Assembly: GCA_016872775.1 (NCBI GenBank)
Contig: VGZA01000054.1
Span: forward strand, 1 to 41,033
Direction: 5' to 3'
Source of the DNA: Planctomycetota bacterium
GTDB lineage: Bacteria; Planctomycetota; Planctomycetia; Pirellulales; Pirellulaceae
DNA length: 41,033 nt
In this document: positions 25,674 to 33,991 of the stretch, one piece after another
How the letters are laid out: each line of letters starts with the position of its first letter
How positions within the stretch are numbered: position 1 is the first letter of the stretch
Position numbers and translations under genes: made by a program
Notes under the pieces: model-generated
What the model was told of the DNA's origin: nothing
Seen by the model: the letters and a program-made list of their open reading frames with translations, nothing else
Databases searched by the model: none

Positions 25674-26177
25674 CTAGCGGGTTGCCTGGGTGGAATGACT
25701 TGCCTGTTGGCGCTGTGCCGCCGCGGACTGTACCGCCCGAACAATCTTGTCGTAGCCTGTGCAACGGCACAGATTGCCGGCCAGGTAAAAGCGAATCTCG
25801 TCTTCGCTGGGTTGGGGGTTTTCGGCGAGCAGCGCTTCGGTCTGCATGATGAAACCAGGCGTGCAGATTCCGCACTGCAGGGCGGCGCCTTGCAGGAACG
25901 CTTGCTGGACTTCGTCCAGATGCGATCCGCACGCGACCCCTTCGATCGTACGAATTTCGGCGCCCTCGGCCTCCATCGCCAGTACCAGGCAGCTTACAAC
26001 GGGCCGACCGTTCATGAGCACCGTGCATGCTCCACAGTTGCCGTTGGAGCAGCCTTCTTTGGCGCCGGTCAGTTCCAGTACGTTGCGTAGAACTTCCAAC
26101 AACGTCTGGCGCGGTTCACAGAGGAATTCGACAAGATCCCCATTGATCGTCGCCGAGACAACTCGTTTTCGCGACAT
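25674..26177 (-). CDS. 2Fe-2S subunit of molybdenum hydroxylase
   Basis: A 167-residue small subunit with two 2Fe-2S sites. The plant-type ferredoxin site is GCSNGNCGACTVLMNGRPVVSC; the helical second site is LQCGICTPGF with NLCRCTGYDKI. It passes electrons from the molybdenum centre to the FAD subunit. Length is normal for the family. GGAG lies about nine bases upstream of the ATG. The Ala/Gln/Ser tail after residue 150 is not conserved in type. Operon position is between the FAD subunit (48 bases upstream) and the molybdenum subunit (81 bases downstream). Confidence 0.96.
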   Translation of the reverse strand: MSRKRVVSATINGDLVEFLCEPRQTLLEVLRNVLELTGAKEGCSNGNCGACTVLMNGRPVVSCLVLAMEAEGAEIRTIEGVACGSHLDEVQQAFLQGAALQCGICTPGFIMQTEALLAENPQPSEDEIRFYLAGNLCRCTGYDKIVRAVQSAAAQRQQASHSTQATR

Positions 26178-26224
26178 GCTGGCTACTCCGTGATGAAATT
26201 ACGCAAAGTTGGTGGGTTGGGAAC

Positions 26225-27121
26225 TCAATGGCCGGGGCGATAATCGCAGGCTTCACCCCGCGCCCGAACGATGGCGGCCTGCAAGGCTCGCTGGACAAGC
26301 ACCCCCGTCACATGGACACGATATTCAGCGGTACCCCGCATATCGCTGATCGGCTTGACGATCTCGCGTGCCGCCTGCGCCGCTTTGGCAATCAACGCGT
26401 CACTCACGGGCTGGCCGGCAAGCAGTTGGCTGGCCGATTCCGCATACAACGGCGTCGGCGCCACGGCGCCCAAGGCCAACCGGGCCGCAACGATGGTCTT
26501 TCCGGTGGCGTCAAGTTGCACCGAGGCCCCGACGCCAACCACGGCAATGTCCATTTCATTCCGAGGAATCATCCGCCGATAGTGGGATCCGCTGTGCGGG
26601 GCGCGGCGAGGCATGCGTAGTTCGATCAACAATTCCCCTGTCCGTAACACATTCTTTCCGGGCCCGGTGCAAAACGATTCCACGGGTACCTCGCGCGTGC
26701 CCTGAGGGCCCGCGATCAGGCAGGTCGCCTGCAGGGCGATCAGACTTGGAATCGAGTCGCCGGCAGGTCCCGAGTTGCAGAGATTCCCTCCCAGACTGGC
26801 ACGACTCTGAATCTGCACGCCGCCGATGATCCGGCAGCTATCGACCAACGCGGAATAGTCGTCGATGATCGCCCGCTCCGAGCAGATGCGATAACAGGGA
26901 ACCGCGGCGCCCAAATGCAATCCCCCGCTGTCGACGCGCAGTGCGTTCAGCTCGGCAATTTTCTTGATGTCGATCACAACTTCGGGAGTTAGGCGTCCGA
27001 CGCGCATCTGGTCGATCAGGTCGGTTCCGCCCGCCAGCGGCCGTGCCGACTGCTGCGGCTTTGAAAGCAGTTCGAGCGCCTCGCGCAATGTCGTCGGCGC
27101 TTGGTAATCAAATGCGTGCAT
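26225..27121 (-). CDS. FAD-binding subunit of molybdenum hydroxylase
   Basis: A 298-residue CoxM/XdhB-type subunit. ARPLAGGTDLIDQMR and the ASLGGNLCNSGPAGDS block are the FAD-binding motifs of the family; RMIPRNEMDIAVVGVGA and the C-terminal domain follow. I start at 27121 because MHAFDYQAPTTLREAL is the usual N-terminus and GGGGA precedes it; a start 16 codons further upstream would translate a small direct repeat. First gene of the operon; electrons from the iron-sulfur subunit reach NAD or another acceptor here. Confidence 0.94.
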   Translation of the reverse strand: MHAFDYQAPTTLREALELLSKPQQSARPLAGGTDLIDQMRVGRLTPEVVIDIKKIAELNALRVDSGGLHLGAAVPCYRICSERAIIDDYSALVDSCRIIGGVQIQSRASLGGNLCNSGPAGDSIPSLIALQATCLIAGPQGTREVPVESFCTGPGKNVLRTGELLIELRMPRRAPHSGSHYRRMIPRNEMDIAVVGVGASVQLDATGKTIVAARLALGAVAPTPLYAESASQLLAGQPVSDALIAKAAQAAREIVKPISDMRGTAEYRVHVTGVLVQRALQAAIVRARGEACDYRPGH

Positions 27122-27135
27122 GGTGTCCCCGTGTT

Positions 27136-27161
27136 GGCCAGCCCATGCGGGCCAGCCCATG
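27136..27161. repeat. Short direct repeat upstream of the FAD subunit
   Basis: Two copies of GGCCAGCCCATG (27136-27147, 27150-27161) with TTGGCC on both outer sides. It lies in the leader of the molybdenum hydroxylase operon, 15-40 bases before the first start codon. It could form a hairpin, but no regulator can be named. Confidence 0.5.
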
Positions 27162-27391
27162 TTGGCCAAGTTGACTTGTGACGACTCTTGCTTCTGCGTC
27201 CAAATCCATCCCGATCGACAATCGGTTTCCCGTGATCGTCCGGCGGATCGTCAGCATTCTATCGAAAAAGTCCGCGACTGCAATCAATGCCCACGCCAGG
27301 AACCGTGATTATCCGCGCGCCGGTTTCGCCAAAACGGGACTCGACGTAGGATGGATCGTGATTCAACAACGGTGGAGGGAGTACGGGATCG

Positions 27392-27764
27392 ATGAGTTCG
27401 TCGAAGACAATTATCCTGGGAACCGATTTTTGATACGACGATCCCCCAAGCCACCTTGCTGTCGACGATTCTCGAGGCGGGAGACGCGATGCAGTCCGAC
27501 GAGGAACACGATCAGGCGTGGCGGGAGGCGTTTTCCGGACTACTCGAACGCACCGACATGCGTGGCGTACAGTATCGCTCCGAGATCGATCGCGGTGATG
27601 CACTGAAGCGGAGTGTCGATGTGGCGAAACGGGAATGTCGATCTGCTGGTGATGGGGCATTCGGGACACAGCGCTCTTTACAAATTCATGCTGGGAGGAC
27701 CACGCGACGCGTGCTACGCAATCTGCCTTGCTCGATACTCGCGGTCGGGGCCCAGTCGTCCTGA
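27392..27764 (+). pseudogene. Universal stress protein, degraded by frameshifts
   Basis: A UspA-like gene that keeps its start signals but not its frame. GGAGGGA (27374-27380) precedes an ATG at 27392 coding MSSSKTIILGTDF, the usual UspA opening, then TGA at 27431. The family resumes in another frame (FDTTIPQATLLSTILEAGD to RGDALKRSVDVAKRE), moves to the third frame for NVDLLVMGHSGHSALYKFML, the nucleotide-binding GxxGx(9)GS-like loop, and returns for TTRRVLRNLPCSILAVG. About 25-30 residues after the first strand are also missing. At least three lesions, so inactive. Confidence 0.85.
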
Positions 27765-27782
27765 GGGGGAGAGCGCCGGACG

Positions 27783-29252
27783 ATGGTTGAACTTCGTCAA
27801 TATCTCCGGGGGATCTCGTCGAGTTGCCCGCGGCGACATTGGTTGGCGATGGGGATCCCCTTGGGCCTTGGGTTGGTTGGTCGAGGGGATGCCGCGGAAG
27901 GTGCGAATTTCGCGTTGCCGGGTCGTCGCGGCTGGAACCGCGCCAAGTCGGTCGTCGTCATTTTTGCCAATGGAGGTCAAAGCCAACTCGACATGTGGGA
28001 CCCTAAACCTCGGGCTCCGGTCGAGGTACGAGGCGAGTTTTCGGCGATCGCGACGCGTGTACCCGGCATGGCGTTTGGCGAGCACCTCCCGCGCCTGGCG
28101 GCGATCGCCGACCGATTTACCATTTTGCGCAGCATGTCGCACGAGGATCTCGATCATGGATCGGCGGCCTATCTGGCGTTGACGGGATTCTACCATCAAC
28201 GTCGGTCCGGCAACCCGCCTCCCAGTCCCAACGACCTGCCGACGCTGGGCGCCGTGATTCGTCGTGTGGCCCACCGCAATGACCTGGTGGCGGAAGCGGT
28301 GCACTTGAATTCCCCGGCGCTCGTGCCGCGCGAACCCGCACCGGGCCAGTTCAGCGGGATCCTCGGCCCCGCGAACGAACCTCTCAGCTTTGACGACGTC
28401 CGCGACGATCGCGAAACCGAAGGCGAACCTTCCGAGCCGACCGTAGCGGGCAGTCTCGTCGCGGGGCTCGCCAACCGCGAGCAACTGCCGAATCCACGCC
28501 TGCGGGATCGGCTGTCACTCAAGCAGCAGCTCGATACGCTGTCGACGCTGCGCGGCGATCGTCGCGCGGCCGAGCTGAAGCAGCGTTACCTCGAGGCTCA
28601 TGAAATCCTTGCCTCGACGCGCGCCCGTGAAGCGTTTCAACTGTCGCTCGAACCGCGAAGCCTGCGCGAGCAATACGGACACCATCGTTCCGGACAGGCA
28701 CTGCTGCTTGCCCGGCGGCTGATCGAAGCGGGGTTGCCTTTCATTCAGGTTGTCTGGAATCAATCGAATCGCGGACAGGACCACGAACCGCATTGGACCG
28801 ACGCCTATGGCTGGGACACCCATAACGACATTTTCGACGCGCTGCGGAACAGGCTGTTGCCGCGTTTTGACCAGGGACTTGCCACGTTCCTGCTCGACCT
28901 TGAGCAACGCGGACTGCTCGACCAGACGCTGGTGATCTGCATGGGAGAATTCGGCCGCGCTCCCCGGGTCGCGCTCGAACGCAGCTTCGCCGGGACCAGT
29001 CCTGGCCGCAAGCATTGGCCCACCGTTTATTCCATCCTGCTGGCCGGCGCGGGAGTCGCGCCTGGCGCGGTGGTGGGGGCATCGGATCGTATCGGCGCCG
29101 AGCCAACCACGGAGCGGTACGGCCCCTGGGACGTCTCGGCAACCATCCTGAATGCGCTTGGCATCAACCCCCGAGCGCATTATCTCGACCCCCTGGGACG
29201 GCCCTTGCCTGTTTCTCAAGGCCAACCGATCGAGGCGATCTATACAGGTTGA
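27783..29252 (+). CDS. Orphan DUF1501 protein
   Basis: A 489-residue DUF1501 protein without an adjacent PSD1 cytochrome. Its core blocks are VVVIFANGGQSQLDMWDPKP, FTILRSMSHEDLDHGSAAY, AYGWDTHNDIF, VICMGEFGRAP, GRKHWPTVYSILLAGAG and a C-terminal WDVSATILNALGI. The N-terminus (CPRRHWLAMGIPLGLGLVGRGDAAEG) fits a Tat-like signal. It differs strongly from the DUF1501 protein at 5240, so the two are old paralogues. GGGGGAG stands about 11 bases from the ATG. Its partner cytochrome is presumably elsewhere in the genome. Confidence 0.92.
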   Translation: MVELRQYLRGISSSCPRRHWLAMGIPLGLGLVGRGDAAEGANFALPGRRGWNRAKSVVVIFANGGQSQLDMWDPKPRAPVEVRGEFSAIATRVPGMAFGEHLPRLAAIADRFTILRSMSHEDLDHGSAAYLALTGFYHQRRSGNPPPSPNDLPTLGAVIRRVAHRNDLVAEAVHLNSPALVPREPAPGQFSGILGPANEPLSFDDVRDDRETEGEPSEPTVAGSLVAGLANREQLPNPRLRDRLSLKQQLDTLSTLRGDRRAAELKQRYLEAHEILASTRAREAFQLSLEPRSLREQYGHHRSGQALLLARRLIEAGLPFIQVVWNQSNRGQDHEPHWTDAYGWDTHNDIFDALRNRLLPRFDQGLATFLLDLEQRGLLDQTLVICMGEFGRAPRVALERSFAGTSPGRKHWPTVYSILLAGAGVAPGAVVGASDRIGAEPTTERYGPWDVSATILNALGINPRAHYLDPLGRPLPVSQGQPIEAIYTG

Positions 29253-29255
29253 CGC

Positions 29256-29380
29256 GAACGGGGAACGGGGAACGGCGGCGACGTGGAATCCAGGCAGCAT
29301 CGGTTGCGTTTCGGGCACATAATCCATGTCGGGACGGAAGAGACTTTCGTCCTCCCCCGTCCCCCGTCCCCCGTCCCCCG
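29256..29380. repeat. G-rich inverted-repeat element with possible G-quadruplex
   Basis: The left end holds repeats of GGGAACG (29256-29275); the right end is four exact copies of TCCCCCG (29353-29380). The ends are near-complementary. Read on the minus strand the right end is four runs of five Gs spaced by AC, an ideal quadruplex motif. Inside, 29332-29340 and 29344-29352 form a nine-base hairpin with one mismatch. The element fills the gap between the DUF1501 stop and the next gene. Confidence 0.75.
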
Positions 29381-29427
29381 TTTCGCACGCGGGTTGGCAT
29401 CAGGTTTGCTCTTGACTGCCACCCGCC

Positions 29428-30231
29428 ATGCATTGTGAAGACTTGATCGAAATCTCGGCACTCGTCGCCATTTATCGGGAGCGACTTCTTCCGGCGTCAA
29501 AACCGCTGGAACGGGAACCGCTCGATGCTTATTGGCGGGCGGCCAAATGCCGCGTCGACCATTGGATGGATCGTATCCGCGACTCCCGTCCTTCGTCGGA
29601 CAATCGGGATCGATCCGCGCACGGGAGCGATTCGTGGCGGCGGAGGTGCGCTCTGAGCGAGGTACTGGCGGGTGACATCCTGGTTCGCGTCTGGGGAGTG
29701 CTGCTTTGCGACGTCGATCGCGGGGACGTTGGCGGTCCCGCTGCTTCTATCGCGCGCAGCGTATTTCACACCCACCAGGAAGCGCGCCGGCGTACGCTGC
29801 GGACGATCGCCGATCGTAATGGTCTGACTCACGCCGAGTTGCAGCGGCTCGACCGGCTGCGCCGCAAAGCCGAGCGTTGGAGCGATATCCTGCTGGCTTA
29901 TACACGAGCCGAATCGTATTTCGCCGAGTTCGCCGTCGAGCCGGCGCGTGCGGTGCGCTATGCGCGCGACATCCAGGCCGGATTGGAATGCGACGACCGG
30001 CGATGGAATCGAGTGCAAAACGGGTTGCGGCTGACGTTCGATGGCGAGCTCAGCCACCAGCCGCTGCGGCCCGACCTGAACCGGAGAATTGCCGCCAGTG
30101 TGATGGAATGTTGGCCGGTTCTGGATGCCCGCGAGTTCCAGCTTCGACCGGCGCTGCTGTTGCACTGGAGCGAAACGCTGGCTGATCGCTCCCAGCAGTT
30201 CATTCAGCAGATTTTGACGCACGAAGTGTAA
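29428..30231 (+). CDS. Unknown Arg-rich cytoplasmic protein
   Basis: A 267-residue protein without signal peptide or membrane helix. It is mostly helical by composition, with many Arg and His (RRRTLRTIADRNGLTHAELQRLDRLRRKAERW) and several Trp. HTHQEARRR and AESYFAEFAVEP may belong to a helical-bundle fold, but I do not recognise the family and see no catalytic pattern. Long open frame, codon use like the neighbours, and no competing frame support a real gene. No ribosome binding site is obvious; a G-rich element lies 48 bases upstream. It converges with glutamine synthetase. Confidence 0.7.
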   Translation: MHCEDLIEISALVAIYRERLLPASKPLEREPLDAYWRAAKCRVDHWMDRIRDSRPSSDNRDRSAHGSDSWRRRCALSEVLAGDILVRVWGVLLCDVDRGDVGGPAASIARSVFHTHQEARRRTLRTIADRNGLTHAELQRLDRLRRKAERWSDILLAYTRAESYFAEFAVEPARAVRYARDIQAGLECDDRRWNRVQNGLRLTFDGELSHQPLRPDLNRRIAASVMECWPVLDAREFQLRPALLLHWSETLADRSQQFIQQILTHEV

Positions 30232-30314
30232 GCTAGGGATGTTGCAGCCGTATATGTGGCTGTTGGCCGAAGGCCATATTCACCGTAGCCAAGGGCATCG
30301 CCTTCCCCGTTCCC

Positions 30315-31727
30315 TCACACATCGTAGTAAAGGCAAAACTCATACGGATGGGGCCGCAGGCGCAACGCGTCGGCTTCGCGACACCGCTTTTGCTCCACCC
30401 AGCATTCCAGCAGATCGCGGGTAAAGACATTCCCACGCAACAGGAAATCGTGGTCCTTTTCCAAAGCGAGCAGCGCCTCCTCCAGCGAGCCGGGAGTCTG
30501 GGGGATCTTTGCGCGTTCATCCTGGGAGAGTTTGTCAAAGTCCTTTTCGAGGGCCGGACCTGGGTGGATCTTATTTTGAATTCCATCGACGGCGGCCAGA
30601 AGCATCGCGCTGAACGCTAGATACGGATTACAGCTTGGATCGGGACAACGGAATTCAATGCGTTTGGCTCGGGGGCTTTGATCGATCATCGGGATTCCGC
30701 AGCATGCCGATCGATTGCGCTGCGAATAGGTGAGGTTCACCGGCGCTTCGTGACCGGGGGCGAGTCGTTTGTAGCTATTCGTGGTGGGGTTCGTGAATGC
30801 AAGCAGTGCGGGAGCGTGACGGAGGATTCCTCCGATCGCGTAGATCGCCATTTCGCTCAGGCCAGCATACTCCTTTCCCCAGAACAGCGGTTTCTGGTCC
30901 TTCCAGAGCGAGAAGTGGAGGTGCATTCCCGATCCATGGTCGCCGAACAGGGGCTGGGGCATGAACGTCGCGGACTTGTTGGCCCGACGTGCGATATTCT
31001 TCACGACGTATTTGCAGATTATGACCTGGTCGGCCATACGAACCAGCGGCGCGTACCGCATATCGATTTCGCACTGCCCGGCCGAGGCGACTTCATGGTG
31101 CTGGGCCTCGACGGCGATGCCGCATTCCACCAGCGTCTGCATGATGTCGTTGCGCAGGTCGAGCAGTGAATCGGCGGGGGGAACGGGAAAATATCCTTCC
31201 CGGGCGCGGATCTTATGTCCCAGGTTGGGCTGTTCCACTCGCCCCCGATTCCATTCCGCCTCGTCGCTCTGCAGGTGATAGTAGCTTTGGTTTGGTTGGG
31301 AATCGAATCGGACATCGTCGAACACGAAGAATTCGAGTTCGGAGCCGATCTGAATCGTATCGGCCACGCCGGTGCTCTTGAGATAACTGACGGCCTTACT
31401 GGCGATATTCCGCGGGTCGCGGGAGTAGTCCTCCTGTGTGATCGGGTCTTTGATCGCGCAGAACATTACCAGCGATGGCAGCCGGGAGAACGGATCGACA
31501 AAGGCGGTATCGGCCAGGGGGATCGCCAGCATGTCCGATTCGTTGATCGATTGCCAGCCTCGAATGCTCGAACCGTCAAATCCCAGACCGTTTTCAAAAA
31601 CATCTTCGTCCAGCGCTGCCACGGGGATTGTGAAATGCCGCCAGGTTCCAGGCAGATCGACGAATCTCAAGTCGACCGCTTTGACGTCCTTTTCGCGACA
31701 GAGCGCGAATACTTGCTGGGGTGTCAC
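30315..31727 (-). CDS. glnA: Type I glutamine synthetase with altered key residues
   Basis: A 470-residue type I glutamine synthetase (glutamate + NH3 + ATP to glutamine). Start chosen at the GTG 31727 (MTPQQVFALCREKDVKAVDLRF), nine bases after GGAG; a TTG at 31733 is too close. GFDGSSIRGW, SELEFFVFD, HHEVASAGQCEID, GSGMHLHFSLW and NPTTNSYKRLAPGHEAPV are all present. Two substitutions stand out. NRSACCGIP has Gly344 (codon 30696-30698, GGA) where the family has an Arg that binds the nucleotide phosphate (Arg344 in Salmonella). The adenylylation loop reads EKDFDKLSQDE, with Asp398 where GSI-beta has the modified Tyr. It may be a paralogue with changed activity. Confidence 0.95.
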   Translation of the reverse strand: MTPQQVFALCREKDVKAVDLRFVDLPGTWRHFTIPVAALDEDVFENGLGFDGSSIRGWQSINESDMLAIPLADTAFVDPFSRLPSLVMFCAIKDPITQEDYSRDPRNIASKAVSYLKSTGVADTIQIGSELEFFVFDDVRFDSQPNQSYYHLQSDEAEWNRGRVEQPNLGHKIRAREGYFPVPPADSLLDLRNDIMQTLVECGIAVEAQHHEVASAGQCEIDMRYAPLVRMADQVIICKYVVKNIARRANKSATFMPQPLFGDHGSGMHLHFSLWKDQKPLFWGKEYAGLSEMAIYAIGGILRHAPALLAFTNPTTNSYKRLAPGHEAPVNLTYSQRNRSACCGIPMIDQSPRAKRIEFRCPDPSCNPYLAFSAMLLAAVDGIQNKIHPGPALEKDFDKLSQDERAKIPQTPGSLEEALLALEKDHDFLLRGNVFTRDLLECWVEQKRCREADALRLRPHPYEFCLYYDV

Positions 31728-31764
31728 GAACAAGATCTCCCGCGCTCAGAAGTACAACTCCACA

Positions 31765-31797
31765 CGGTGGACACCGTATTGGAGGCGGTGTCCACCG
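31765..31797. promoter_or_regulatory. Perfect 12-bp hairpin between DUF6263-like gene and glnA
   Basis: CGGTGGACACCG (31765-31776) pairs exactly with CGGTGTCCACCG (31786-31797) across a nine-base loop; weaker pairing extends outward. There is no T-run on either side, so it is not a standard terminator. It lies 38 bases ahead of the glnA start on the minus strand and 20 bases after the upstream gene's stop, a position suited to RNA processing, attenuation or a transcript end. Confidence 0.7.
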
Positions 31798-31816
31798 CGA
31801 AGTGTATGGAGTGGGA

Positions 31817-32758
31817 CTATTTTTCAACCAATTCCAACATCGAGGTCTGTTCCTGCTGCGCGTCCACCGGCAGCATCACGCCGCCGAAGCTGATATTCAG
31901 TTTTCCAGTAAGACTGACCGACTTCTTCAACGAAACCAGCACCCCTTTCTCCACGTCGAATTGCGCGACACCGGAGCTCTTGGTCGATTCCATTTTGCCT
32001 TTCACCTTCGCGGGACCTTGATCCATCTCCAGGTCCATCGCCATTTTCGTCGTGAAACTGATCTTCGCCGTCTTGCGGTTGCCGACCATATCCGGACCTT
32101 CATACTTGCAGACCATCTTGCCGCTGACCTTGCCGAGTTTTCCGAGGTCGGCGTTGAGCGGAACTTCCCAGGTGTCGCCGACCTTGACCGGCTTGTCGCT
32201 GAGCTCAAACATCGACTGTTGCTCTTTGGCCTTGGCGGACTCGTTCGAGTCGGCGCCCAGGAACTGGACCGCCGCCGGGTTGGCTTTCAACAGATCCGCC
32301 AGTTGTTCGATAAACCCGCCGACCTCGACGACTTTGCCTTGGCTGTCGATCGTAACGGAATACTCGACCTTGCTCAGTTTCTCCATGGCGGGGGCGACCA
32401 TCGCTCCGATCAATCCGGACTTGTCGTTGTCTTTGGCGTCGGAATCAAATTTATAGTTCCCTGCCTGCCCGAACTGGCCGTCCATCTTGATCCGGGCGAA
32501 CTTGACTTTCAGTTTTGTCTTTCCGCTGGCGTCGACCGATTCGGCGGTCCGCGAAAAGTACGATTCCTGCGTCATCGACGTTTCCTGCTTCATGCCCATG
32601 ACCGATTGCGACTGCTTCATGCCGTCGGTCGACTTATAGTTTTGCGTCGCGCCTTGCGTGAATTTGTGCTTCAGCAGCACCGGACCTTGCGCCAAGACGA
32701 TATTTGCGGAGCCAAGAATCAGGACAGCGGTGGAAAGTCCGGGCAAGAAGCGGCACAT
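31817..32758 (-). CDS. Exported DUF6263-like protein
   Basis: A 313-residue exported protein, signal peptide about 1-24 ending near VLAQG. The mature part is rich in Lys, Met and Ser with a repeated beta pattern (MKQSQSVMGMKQETSMTQESYFSRTAE, TKLKVKFARIKMDGQFG, KPVKVGDTWEVPL, KTAKISFTTKMAMDLEMDQG). This composition and the phrase KVGDTWEV match DUF6263-type proteins of planctomycetes. No catalytic motif. AGGAGTT precedes the ATG. The function is unknown; an envelope or sensing role is a guess. Confidence 0.8.
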   Translation of the reverse strand: MCRFLPGLSTAVLILGSANIVLAQGPVLLKHKFTQGATQNYKSTDGMKQSQSVMGMKQETSMTQESYFSRTAESVDASGKTKLKVKFARIKMDGQFGQAGNYKFDSDAKDNDKSGLIGAMVAPAMEKLSKVEYSVTIDSQGKVVEVGGFIEQLADLLKANPAAVQFLGADSNESAKAKEQQSMFELSDKPVKVGDTWEVPLNADLGKLGKVSGKMVCKYEGPDMVGNRKTAKISFTTKMAMDLEMDQGPAKVKGKMESTKSSGVAQFDVEKGVLVSLKKSVSLTGKLNISFGGVMLPVDAQQEQTSMLELVEK

Positions 32759-32898
32759 AGGCTGACAACTCCTGTTGCGAAAGTCGGCGGTCGAGATACA
32801 ACGAATGCGACGAAGGATTGGATATTGTTACAGCGGAATTGCTACAGCAGATATTGTTACGGCGGAGCGCGGGGGATGCAAGGACGCGTCCTGCGCGT

Positions 32899-33912
32899 TT
32901 AACCACGCGCACGTACGGCGGCACGCGCCTTTTCCAGTACGTCTTTCATCGACACGGGAGCGCCATTCGCACGCTTACTGGCATCCGCCGCTTCCATGAA
33001 TGTGTAGATTTCCAGCGTTTCCTCTTCGCTGACGGGCGGTTTGCCTGTGCGGAAGAATGCCACCGCCGCTTCCACGAGTGGCTTGTAGCCGTCGTACGAG
33101 CCGACGCTGGCTTCGCCTTTTTCGCCTTTGGCGGTTCCACTGTATCCCGATCCTTCGCGAAAGACGCCGGTTCGGCCGCCGGACCATTGGCCCTGGACGA
33201 CAATCTTCCCGTCCGCGGACGTCGTCCGTTCGACCGTCTCGCAACCGGTACCCATGACCGTGAACAGCGACTCCACACCGTGGATCCCGTACCAAAACAG
33301 ATCCGGATGTGATTTTTCCAGGTTGGCGGGGCTGGTCGTCTCGCAGTGCCGCACTTTTCCGATCGAGCCTTCGCGCACCGCCAGAGAGTTTTTGCCGAAA
33401 CGCAGCGAGGATGCGGAGAATACCGGCGTGCGCGCCCGACGCGCCTCCTCGAAGATCGCCACCGCATCTTCCAGGGAACCGGCAATCGGTTTGTCGATGA
33501 ACACCGGCTTGCCGGCATTTAGTACCGGACGGACTTGTTCCAGGTGGGGCCGACCGTCGTTGGTTTCCAAAAACACCACGTCGACGCGTTTCAGGAGTTC
33601 CTCGATGGAATCGACGATCTCAACACCCTTTTTCCGAACCGCTTCCGTGTATTCCGGTACGCGTTTCACGCTCGATTCAATATCCGGACTGCCCTTGGGG
33701 TACGCGGCGACGATCCGGCAGCCAGCGAGTTCCGGCGGCGGGTTGTCGGTATTGAGGATATCGGTGAATGCCGTGGCGTGGGACGTATCGAGCCCGATGA
33801 TACCGGCGCGCAGCGTCTTCGATTGCTGGGCCGCCAGCGGCGGGGCACTGCAAAGGAACATCGTGAGCGCGGCGAGCTGGGGCAGACAGAATTCAGCGAT
33901 ACGGTTTGGCAT
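32899..33912 (-). CDS. Exported Gfo/Idh/MocA-family oxidoreductase
   Basis: A 337-residue protein with a Sec-type signal (about 1-29). LRAGIIGLDTSHATAF is the Rossmann start, with the GxGxxG changed to GLDTSH as in a known subgroup of the family. VDVVFLETNDGRPH and KPVFIDKPIAGSLEDA give the conserved Lys-Pro block, and WYGIHGVESLFTVMG includes the usual catalytic His. The probable reaction is NAD(P)-linked oxidation or reduction of a sugar or inositol. GGAG lies eight bases before the ATG. It is divergent, by 79 bases, from the more distant Gfo/Idh-like protein at 33992, suggesting shared regulation. Confidence 0.9.
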   Translation of the reverse strand: MPNRIAEFCLPQLAALTMFLCSAPPLAAQQSKTLRAGIIGLDTSHATAFTDILNTDNPPPELAGCRIVAAYPKGSPDIESSVKRVPEYTEAVRKKGVEIVDSIEELLKRVDVVFLETNDGRPHLEQVRPVLNAGKPVFIDKPIAGSLEDAVAIFEEARRARTPVFSASSLRFGKNSLAVREGSIGKVRHCETTSPANLEKSHPDLFWYGIHGVESLFTVMGTGCETVERTTSADGKIVVQGQWSGGRTGVFREGSGYSGTAKGEKGEASVGSYDGYKPLVEAAVAFFRTGKPPVSEEETLEIYTFMEAADASKRANGAPVSMKDVLEKARAAVRARG

Positions 33913-33991
33913 GTTGGGGGCTCCGGCGATTGCTCATTGGCGGGAACTACGTGGACCCTTATGATGATGGGAGAATCGTGGGAGAGTCAAC

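Noticed and set aside
27178-27606. 142-codon plus-strand frame across the stress-protein region
   Set aside because: It crosses the ribosome binding site and start of the universal stress protein remnant in another frame and encodes Arg-rich sequence.
29353-29380. CRISPR-like short repeat array
   Set aside because: The 7-base units are directly adjacent with no spacers.
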